A DNA stretch of 38,528 nt from NCBI GenBank assembly GCA_030619925.1, contig JAUXAL010000038.1, positions 1-38,528 of the forward strand, read 5' to 3'. The position numbers were made by a program, and so were the translations under genes. Shown here in pieces: positions 16,011 to 23,062 of this stretch. Source of the stretch: Phycisphaerae bacterium (GTDB lineage: Bacteria > Planctomycetota > Phycisphaerae > Sedimentisphaerales > Anaerobacaceae). The number at the start of each line of letters is the position of its first letter. The first letter of the stretch is position 1. The notes beneath the pieces were generated by a model that worked only from the letters and a program-made list of their open reading frames with translations, was not told where the DNA came from and made no database searches.

Positions 16011-19000
16011 ATGACTGCAAGATTAAAAGCAAGGTCGATTAGCACAACGGTTATTCTGGCATTGGTGCTGGTTGTCGGTGCTCGCCTCGCCGGTGCGAAA
16101 CAACTTTCCTGGTCGGACCGTAAGCAGGCGCGGCAAATCCTGGACGCCAGCGGTGTCAAGGGTGGCCTGATCGTCCACATCGGCTGTGGGGACGGAAAGC
16201 TCACGGTCGCGCTGCGTGCGAATGACAGTTACCTGGTCCACGGCCTGGATGAGAGTGCCGAGAACATCGAGCAGGCCCGCAAGCATATCCAGTCGCTCAA
16301 CCTTTATGGCAAGGTGTCGGTCGACCGGTTGAAAGGCAATCGCCTGCCGTACATTGACAACCTCGTCAACCTCATTGTGTCAGAGGACCTCGGCAAGATT
16401 CGCAGAAGTGAGGTCACACGGGTTCTGGCGCCTAACGGAGCCGCTTACATTAAGAGGGCCGGCAAATGGACCAAGAGGGTCAAGCCTCGTCCCAAAGAGA
16501 TAGACGAATGGACGCATTACCTGCACGACGCAACCGGCAATGCGGTCGCGCACGATTCTGTAGTCGGGCCGCCGCGCCACCAGCAATGGGTTGGAAGCCC
16601 GAGATGGTCGCGACATCACGACCGGATGGCCAGTATGAGCGCGCTGGTATCGGCCGGGGGACGAATCTTCTACATCTTCGATGAAGGCCCAACCGCTATC
16701 ATCCAGCTGCCTCAGAAACGGGTTCTCATTGCGCGAGACGCGTTCAACGGCACCATCCTGTGGAAACGGCCGATTCCGTCGTGGCACACCCATCTGTGGC
16801 CTTTTAAGAGCGGACCGGCCCAACTGCAGCGCCGCTTGGTCGCCGTTGGGGACAGAGTTTATGTCACACTTGGTTTCCAGGCACCGCTGACTGCTCTTGA
16901 CGCAGCCACCGGAGAAACCATCCGGACGTATGAGAACACTAAAGCCACCGAAGAAGTGATTGCTTCGGACGGTGTGTTATTTTTGCTGGTCAGCGATGCG
17001 CCCATAAACTATAACGAATACAAGCCTGCGACCAATAATATCGGTCAGGCAAAAAGCCGTGTGGCAAATGAGTGGCCTTGGGATGAGCGCCCGAGGCGCA
17101 TCATCGCCATCAAGGCAGGCACAGGCGAGGTTCTCTGGAGCAAAGAGTGCCGAGTGGTCCCACTGACGCTGGCCGCCGACATGAAAGGTGTATTCTTCCA
17201 TGACGGCGAAAAGATCGTCTGCCTTAATCGCAAGAGCGGCGCCCAGCTGTGGGCTTCGCAGCCGGTTTCAAGACGGTCTCCTATTCCAAGCAATTTCGGG
17301 CCGACGCTGGTCATATACGAGGATGTTGTCCTCTTTTCGGGCGGAGACAGGTTTATGTCCGCGCTCTCGGCTCGAACGGGCAAGACCTTGTGGACATCCG
17401 ACCACCCCCGCTCCGGGCACAACTCACCGGAGGACCTTCTTGTCGTCGGTGGGCTCGTATGGTCGGGGGCAATCGCTGGCGGCAGGGATTCGGGTGTATT
17501 CACCGGCCGAGACCTGCATACCGGCGAGGTCAAGAACCAGTTCCCGCCTGACGTCGAGATATATTGGTTCCATCATCGATGCTACCGAGCAAAGGCGACA
17601 GACCGCTGGCTCCTGCCGTCAAGAACCGGCATAGAATTCGTTGACTTCCAAAACAACCGGTGGACGACACATCACTGGGTGCGGGGTGGCTGCATTTACG
17701 GCATCATGCCATGCAACGGCCTGGTCTATGCACCGCCCCATTCATGCGCCTGCTATATCGATGCCAAGCTGTACGGATTCAACGCGCTGGCCCCTGAGTC
17801 CCAAAGCCGGAAGGTCCCGCGGAGGGTATCGGACGCGGGCAGGCTCGAACGCGGCCCAGCGTACTCAGAAAACAGAAGACAGAAAACAGAAGACAGAAGT
17901 GCCGACGATTGGCCGACGTATCGCCACGACCCGGCGCGTAGTAGTTTCACAGAAGCAGAGGTCCCTGCTGAGTTGAAACGCGCCTGGGAAACGGAGCTGG
18001 GCGGTAAACTCAGCAGTGTAGTTGTCGCTGGGAACAAGCTTTTCGTCGCATCGGTGGACACCCACACCGTCTATGCCCTCGATGCGGGTTCCGGCGAGAC
18101 CCTCTGGAGCTTCACGGCTGGAGGGCGGGTTGACTCGCCGCCGACGATTTATCATGGCCGGGCCCTGTTTGGGTCGGCCGACGGCTGGGTTTATTGTCTC
18201 CGTGCCTCCGACGGCGCTCTTGCCTGGCGCTTTCGCGCGGCACCACAAAACCGGCGATTGACGGCCTTTGAGCAACTGGAATCTGTCTGGCCGGTCCACG
18301 GAAGTGTGCTTGTCCAGGATGATGTCGCGTACTGTGTCGCTGGAAGATCGATGTTCCTTGATGGCGGCTTGCGCTGGTTGCGGCTGGACCCGAAAACAGG
18401 ACGCAAGATATCTGAGACCATCCTCGATGACCGCGACCCCGAAACCGGCCAGAATCTGCAGGTGCACGTCAAAGGCCTGAATATGCCCGCCGCCCTTCCG
18501 GACATTCTTTCAAGTGACGGCAGTTACGTTTACATGCGAACGCAGCGCTTTGACCTCAACGGCGTTCGCCAGCATATTGCCCCAACGGACGTGACCGATC
18601 AGTTGGGTGAGGGACGGCATCTGTTTTGCACCACGGGCATGCTCGATGGCTCATGGTTGCACCGCTCCTACTGGATATTCGGCAAGAGCATCGCTTCCGG
18701 GGCCGGCGGCTGGCCTCGTGCCGGCAAGGTCACTCCAGCCGGACGACTCCTTGTTCTTGATGGCTCCAACGTCTATGGTTACGGACGCAGGCCGGAATAC
18801 TACAAGTGGACGACGCCGATGGAATACCACCTTTTTTCCAGTGCCAGGGAGCCCGAAATCGTCAAGCCAGCCAAACCCACATCGCGGCAGCAGAGAAAGA
18901 AGCAACGCTCAAGCATCACTAAACCGGTCTATCATTGGTCACGGGAAGTGCCGCTCTACGTCAGGGCGATGGTCCTGACCCGCTGCCCCGACTTGCGTCG

Positions 19001-19301
19001 GGAGACGCAGGGGCAGGCGGATAAAACTCTCTTTATGGCCGGCCCGCTCGACATAATTGATGAAGAGGAGGTATTCAGCCGCCCCGACGCGCGCGGCCTT
19101 GGAGAAAAGCTTCGTGAACAAACAGCGGCCCTTGAAGGTCAAAAAGGAGCTTTGCTGTGGGTCGTGTCGGCCTCGGACGGCAAAAAACTGGCACAATACA
19201 ATCTTGAGTCCGTGCCCGTGTGGGATGGTATGGCCGCGACTAATGGGCGGCTCTACCTTTCAATGAAAAACGGTAGAGTGTTGTGTTTTGGAGGGAGGTA
19301 G
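16011..19301 (+). CDS. Methyltransferase-like domain fused to PQQ-type beta-propellers (copy 2)
   Basis: This 1096-residue paralogue follows copy 1 by 19 bases and is probably co-transcribed and co-translated with it. ATG 16011 is chosen for the AAAGGAG site eight bases upstream and for the signal peptide (about 9-29) that results. The layout repeats copy 1: motif I IGCGDGK, acidic HGLDESAENIEQA, ITRVLAPNG-like strand, WTHYLHDATGNAV, then two propeller blocks with the second opening DWPTYRHDPARSSF. The linker carries a CAGAAG-type repeat (17865-17899), and a hairpin insert lies at 18983-19016. Propeller proteins of this kind bind PQQ only if enzymatic; I see no clear dehydrogenase Cys-Cys or Ca2+ site, so a binding or scaffold role is as likely. 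Confidence 0.86.
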   Translation: MTARLKARSISTTVILALVLVVGARLAGAKQLSWSDRKQARQILDASGVKGGLIVHIGCGDGKLTVALRANDSYLVHGLDESAENIEQARKHIQSLNLYGKVSVDRLKGNRLPYIDNLVNLIVSEDLGKIRRSEVTRVLAPNGAAYIKRAGKWTKRVKPRPKEIDEWTHYLHDATGNAVAHDSVVGPPRHQQWVGSPRWSRHHDRMASMSALVSAGGRIFYIFDEGPTAIIQLPQKRVLIARDAFNGTILWKRPIPSWHTHLWPFKSGPAQLQRRLVAVGDRVYVTLGFQAPLTALDAATGETIRTYENTKATEEVIASDGVLFLLVSDAPINYNEYKPATNNIGQAKSRVANEWPWDERPRRIIAIKAGTGEVLWSKECRVVPLTLAADMKGVFFHDGEKIVCLNRKSGAQLWASQPVSRRSPIPSNFGPTLVIYEDVVLFSGGDRFMSALSARTGKTLWTSDHPRSGHNSPEDLLVVGGLVWSGAIAGGRDSGVFTGRDLHTGEVKNQFPPDVEIYWFHHRCYRAKATDRWLLPSRTGIEFVDFQNNRWTTHHWVRGGCIYGIMPCNGLVYAPPHSCACYIDAKLYGFNALAPESQSRKVPRRVSDAGRLERGPAYSENRRQKTEDRSADDWPTYRHDPARSSFTEAEVPAELKRAWETELGGKLSSVVVAGNKLFVASVDTHTVYALDAGSGETLWSFTAGGRVDSPPTIYHGRALFGSADGWVYCLRASDGALAWRFRAAPQNRRLTAFEQLESVWPVHGSVLVQDDVAYCVAGRSMFLDGGLRWLRLDPKTGRKISETILDDRDPETGQNLQVHVKGLNMPAALPDILSSDGSYVYMRTQRFDLNGVRQHIAPTDVTDQLGEGRHLFCTTGMLDGSWLHRSYWIFGKSIASGAGGWPRAGKVTPAGRLLVLDGSNVYGYGRRPEYYKWTTPMEYHLFSSAREPEIVKPAKPTSRQQRKKQRSSITKPVYHWSREVPLYVRAMVLTRCPDLRRETQGQADKTLFMAGPLDIIDEEEVFSRPDARGLGEKLREQTAALEGQKGALLWVVSASDGKKLAQYNLESVPVWDGMAATNGRLYLSMKNGRVLCFGGR
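17865..17899 (+). repeat. CAGAAG-type repeat in the inter-propeller linker, copy 2
   Basis: Alternating ACAGAAG and ACAGAAA words encode ENRRQKTEDRS in frame. Related words occur outside genes at 23010-23060 and 26376-26450. This is the same linker that carries an unrelated CAAAT repeat in the upstream paralogue. Confidence 0.7.
18983..19016. repeat. Palindromic mini-element inside a reading frame (C)
   Basis: Outer arms CTGCCCC (18983-18989) and GGGGCAG (19010-19016) enclose inner arms TGCGTC (18994-18999) and GACGCA (19004-19009). The four-base bulge is on the 5' side, so this has the architecture of elements A (14492) and B (21203) in the opposite orientation. It adds about 15 residues (TRCPDLRRETQGQAD) relative to the paralogue. 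Confidence 0.7.
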
Positions 19302-19344
19302 GTACCGGCTTTGAGTTTCCAAAGGTCTTCGAAGAGGTGCTGTA

Positions 19345-21147
19345 GTGATACTGAATCCATCGACCATCATAATGATGGCATCGTTTCTGCTCCTTTGCTT
19401 GAGCAGCTGTAACGCTTTGAACAAAAATCGGACTTGTGTGAGCGAACTGTCAAATCCTGAGGTTCCTGCTGAAACTCTTATCACTCAAGGGACACCTGTC
19501 GATGCCTCACATACCGCTGCGACGGCAGATCTGGTGATCAAGAACGCAAAGGTTGTTACTATCGACAAAGACAATCCTCGCGCCCAGGCGATAGCTTTCA
19601 AGGGCCAGACGATTATTGCTGTGGCCTCAAATAAGTCCATCGAGAAATATATCAAAGAAGGCGTTACCGAAGTAATCGATGCGCGAAGCAGGCTTGTAGT
19701 TCCCGGTTTCAATGATGCGCATATTCATTTCAAATTCGTTGATCCGGACTACATCGATCTTCGTTACACTACAGATCCGGGAATGATTACCGAGAAGGTT
19801 AAAGAGGCGGTTGCCAAGGCCAGGCCCGGCGAATTGATCCGTGGCGGCCATTGGGAACATGAAATGTTTTACAATAGGCAGTGGCCCACCAAAGAACTTA
19901 TTGATTCGGTGGCACCGAATAATCCGGTGGTATTATTCCGTGCCGACGGGCATTCGGTTCTGGTCAACAGTTATGTCATCAGAAATTCGGGAATTACCAA
20001 AGAGACTCCCAATCCTTTCGGTGGCCAGATACAACGCGATCCGGTTACCACAGAGCCTACCGGTATTTTTAAGGAAAAGGCCAAGGCACTGTTGAAATAT
20101 GGCCAGATACCCGTTCATCAAACGCCCAAAGAGCAGGAGGAGCAACGTATGCGCGGATGGCAGGCTGCGTTTGATTTGGCTATGAAAAGCGGTGTCACAT
20201 CGATACAGCTGCCTCCAGGCGGTGACTTTGACATATATCAAAAGTTCAAGGATATGGGTAAGCTTACGTTGCGGGTATATAGCGGTGGCTCTTTGACAGC
20301 CGACAGACAAAAGCTAAGGCGCTACACGGAACTGCAAAAGAGATATCCCAGAGACGGCAACTGGATACGGTTCGGCTATCTCAAAGGATTTATCGACGGG
20401 ACGCTTGGTTCGGGCACAGCCTTGTTCTTTGACCCGTATGTCGATGCTCCCGAAAACACCGGTTTGGCACAGATGGCGTATGAAGAGCTGGAAAAGCTGG
20501 TAGTGACCTTGGACAAAACGGGATTTCAGATAGGTATTCATGCCATTGGCGATAAGGCCAACCACTGGGTTCTCGATGCCTACGAAAAGGCGCAACAACT
20601 CAACGGCAAGCGTGACAGCCGTCATCGCATCGAACATGCCCAGATACTTCACGGCCACGACATTCCTCGGTTTGCCGCACTGGGAGTAATCGCATCAATG
20701 CAGCCTACGCACTGCATAACTGATAAGCGTTTTGCCGAAAAACGGATCGGTACAGAACGTTGTAAAGGAGCCTATGCCTGGCAGCGGCTGTTGGATGCGG
20801 AGGCGGCGGTCGCCTTTGGCACTGATTATCCCGTCGAGCCAATCAACCCGCTGGAGGGTTTGTATGCCGCAGTGGCCCGAAAGGACAGGGCCGGTGAACC
20901 GGGTAATGGATGGTTCCCGGACCAAAAACTGAGCATGGAGCAAGCTATCGAGTTATATACTCTCGGCTCAGCATATGCGGAATTCATGGAAGACCGCAAG
21001 GGTATGATCAAAGAAGGTTATCTGGGCGACGTAGTGATATTCAATAATGACCTGATGACCATACCGCATGACCAAATTATGTCCGCAAAGGTGGACTATA
21101 CAATTGTAGGCGGAAAGGTTGTGTACAAGCGAAAAGGGATAAATTGA
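19345..21147 (+). CDS. Lipoprotein amidohydrolase (YtcJ-like, amidohydrolase 3 family)
   Basis: The 600-residue protein starts at GTG after GAAGAGG and has a lipoprotein signal with lipobox LSSC (Cys22). The amidohydrolase barrel carries HIH (126-128) for metal, GIHAIGDKAN, RIEHAQ and FGTDYPVEPINP, the normal YtcJ/amidohydrolase-3 order. A C-terminal VDYTIVGGKVVYKR strand closes the composite beta domain. Relatives hydrolyse N-acyl or cyclic amide bonds; the substrate is not predictable. Anchoring to a membrane is less usual for this family and suggests work on external compounds. It lies 43 bases after copy 2 of the propeller pair and 68 bases before the antiporter. Confidence 0.93.
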   Translation: MILNPSTIIMMASFLLLCLSSCNALNKNRTCVSELSNPEVPAETLITQGTPVDASHTAATADLVIKNAKVVTIDKDNPRAQAIAFKGQTIIAVASNKSIEKYIKEGVTEVIDARSRLVVPGFNDAHIHFKFVDPDYIDLRYTTDPGMITEKVKEAVAKARPGELIRGGHWEHEMFYNRQWPTKELIDSVAPNNPVVLFRADGHSVLVNSYVIRNSGITKETPNPFGGQIQRDPVTTEPTGIFKEKAKALLKYGQIPVHQTPKEQEEQRMRGWQAAFDLAMKSGVTSIQLPPGGDFDIYQKFKDMGKLTLRVYSGGSLTADRQKLRRYTELQKRYPRDGNWIRFGYLKGFIDGTLGSGTALFFDPYVDAPENTGLAQMAYEELEKLVVTLDKTGFQIGIHAIGDKANHWVLDAYEKAQQLNGKRDSRHRIEHAQILHGHDIPRFAALGVIASMQPTHCITDKRFAEKRIGTERCKGAYAWQRLLDAEAAVAFGTDYPVEPINPLEGLYAAVARKDRAGEPGNGWFPDQKLSMEQAIELYTLGSAYAEFMEDRKGMIKEGYLGDVVIFNNDLMTIPHDQIMSAKVDYTIVGGKVVYKRKGIN

Positions 21148-21202
21148 TTGATTTCTGTGAGCTTTGTCTGTATTCCGTATAAAGCAAATTTATTATCTTC
21201 CT

Positions 21203-21255
21203 TGCCTCTGCCCCCGTGCTTTCTGCGAAAGCAGAAACGGGGGCAAGACGAGGCA
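21203..21255. repeat. Palindromic mini-element at the antiporter 5' end (B)
   Basis: Nested arms are TGCCTC/GAGGCA (21203-21208 and 21250-21255), GCCCCCG/CGGGGGC (21210-21216 and 21238-21244) and TGCTTTC/GAAAGCA (21217-21223 and 21227-21233). A four-base GAAA bulge lies on the 3' side. Order and bulge match element A at 14492-14532. It overlaps the first codons of the longest antiporter frame. Confidence 0.75.
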
Positions 21256-22994
21256 GCAGGAACGCCAGGATTAAGAATAACAGTCTGTTGAAATCAAAAG
21301 TTCTCACAAGAAGTGCTGTGGCGGTTATTATCTTCGGCGTTATATGCGCTTTGATGGCTTGTTTTGCGCCGCTTGGCAAAGAAAATTCGCAAACAGGGAT
21401 GTGGTATAGCGTCATCCCTCCTGTACTGGCAATTCTGTTGGCTTTTTTGACACACCATGTCCTGCTGAGTTTGGGAATTGCCATTGTAGCAGGCGGTTTG
21501 CTGACTCAGGTTCCACAGGCCCCACTGAGCGCTGCCGGCTGGTTCGAGGGATTCAAAGCAGTAGGCATTTATGTTACGGATACTGTTACAAGCAGAACGA
21601 ATTTGCAGATCCTTGCATTCCTTCCGCCTATCTTTGTGATGGTGGAGATAATCATTGCTTCTGGAGGCTTCAAAGGGGTCATTGTGTGGCTCTTGAAGTG
21701 GGTAAAGGGGAGAAAATCCGCTCAAACAGCTACCGCTCTGATGGGAGTACTGTGCTTCATCGACGACTACACTAATGCCATAATTGTGGGCTCGATGATG
21801 CAGCCAATCACCGACCGGTTTCGTGTCAGCCGTGAAAAGCTTGCCTTTCTTGTTGACGCCACCAGCGCACCTATCGCAGGACTTGCAGTGGTCAGCACCT
21901 GGATCGCCTATGAAGTGGGCCTTCTCACCCAAATCGCAGAGGAGCTGAAAATTGGCAGGAGCGGATATTCGCTGTTCTTCGACGCACTGAGTTTTCGCTT
22001 CTACTGTCTGCTGATGATTGCTTTTGTCTTTGTGCATATCATTCTGGGCCGGGACTTCGGTCCGATGAAAACCGCGGAAGACTCGGCCAAGACAAATACC
22101 CCCGGCGAAAACAGCCAAGCCGGTCCGTTCCAAAACGCTCCTGATTCGAGTCCACCAGCCGTCGCGCAGCGATCCTCCCGGGCAATCAAGGCCCTGATCC
22201 CGTTGGGCGGACTTATATTGTTTCATATCACCGGGCTTTGGGTTGATGGCGGCGGCCCCGCTATGCTCAGACAAGGCGGCTCGCTCCTTAGCTTAATTTA
22301 CTGGCGCGACGTTATTAGTGCCGCCGAGAACACCCACCTTATTCTCGACTACGCAGCGCTCTTCGGCCTAACATTGGCCTTGCTATGCTCGCAACTCTTC
22401 GGGTCGCTGCGTATGCCGGTCATAAGCAATTGCTTCAAGCGAGGCGTCAAGCGGGCTATGATCCCCTTCGTCATACTTATTCTCGCCTGGTCGCTCAAGA
22501 ATTGCTGCGACAGCCTGAAAACCGGAGAGTTCCTGACGGCAATTCTGGTTGGCAGAGTCTCACCTCATTGGTTTCCGCCGGCAGTTTTCCTCGTTGCCTC
22601 CGTGACCTCATTTGCCACAGGCACGAGCTACGGAACGATGGCCATCCTCATCCCCACTGCCATTCCAGTCGCCTTCGCACTCGATAGGAACACCTACGGC
22701 CTGACCACAATGATAAGCATTGGCGCAGTCTTGGACGGTGCAATCTTCGGCGACCATTGTTCGCCCATCTCTGACACGACTATTATGAGTTCCATTGCCA
22801 GTTCCTGCGACCTTATGGAGCACGTTCGTACGCAACTGCCCTACAGTCTGTTGGTCGCCGGACTGGCTTTGCTCTGTGCTTACCTGCCCAGCGCATCAGG
22901 TCTTGCGCCGGGATGGAGCTTTGCCCTGGCGGTATTAGTCATGGCGTGCTTTTTTGTCGCTCTGTCTCGACGCAAAAAGGCACGTTCGCGCTAA
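21216..22994 (+). CDS. NhaC-family Na+/H+ antiporter-like membrane protein
   Basis: This is a polytopic protein with about 11-12 hydrophobic segments. NhaC-family signatures include FIDDYTNAIIVGSMMQPITDRF, DATSAPIAGLAVVSTWIAYE and FGDHCSPISDTTIMSS. Family members exchange Na+ and protons or move organic substrates with H+. The longest frame starts at GTG 21216, inside palindromic element B, giving an odd basic N-terminus (MLSAKAETGARRGSRNARIKN). TTG 21288 (LKSKVLTRS) is a likely original start, but no strong ribosome site marks either. The element may have rewritten the leader. A polar loop rich in Ser/Ala/Pro (about residues 290-325) splits the membrane segments. It follows the amidohydrolase, which suggests transport of its substrate or product. 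Confidence 0.88.
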   Translation: MLSAKAETGARRGSRNARIKNNSLLKSKVLTRSAVAVIIFGVICALMACFAPLGKENSQTGMWYSVIPPVLAILLAFLTHHVLLSLGIAIVAGGLLTQVPQAPLSAAGWFEGFKAVGIYVTDTVTSRTNLQILAFLPPIFVMVEIIIASGGFKGVIVWLLKWVKGRKSAQTATALMGVLCFIDDYTNAIIVGSMMQPITDRFRVSREKLAFLVDATSAPIAGLAVVSTWIAYEVGLLTQIAEELKIGRSGYSLFFDALSFRFYCLLMIAFVFVHIILGRDFGPMKTAEDSAKTNTPGENSQAGPFQNAPDSSPPAVAQRSSRAIKALIPLGGLILFHITGLWVDGGGPAMLRQGGSLLSLIYWRDVISAAENTHLILDYAALFGLTLALLCSQLFGSLRMPVISNCFKRGVKRAMIPFVILILAWSLKNCCDSLKTGEFLTAILVGRVSPHWFPPAVFLVASVTSFATGTSYGTMAILIPTAIPVAFALDRNTYGLTTMISIGAVLDGAIFGDHCSPISDTTIMSSIASSCDLMEHVRTQLPYSLLVAGLALLCAYLPSASGLAPGWSFALAVLVMACFFVALSRRKKARSR

Positions 22995-23009
22995 GTGTGG
23001 TGCAGTAGC

Positions 23010-23060
23010 AGACGACAGAAGACAGACGACAGAAGAGTTCTGATCTCTGACTTCTGACCT
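23010..23060 (-). repeat. CAGAAG/TCAGAG low-complexity repeat, copy downstream of M14 gene 1
   Basis: On the minus strand this reads GTCAGAAGTCAGAGATCAGA followed by TTCTGTC/GTCTGTC words. The same text occurs in the plus orientation at 26376-26450, so the first M14 gene is bracketed by inverted copies. The two halves (CAGAAGACAG and CTGTCTTCTG types) can pair with each other. Confidence 0.7.
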
Positions 23061-23062
23061 CC

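Noticed and set aside
13529-18978. Many long antisense and alternate-frame reading frames over the propeller genes
   Set aside because: They are shadows of the two GC-rich paralogues, without ribosome sites or domains.
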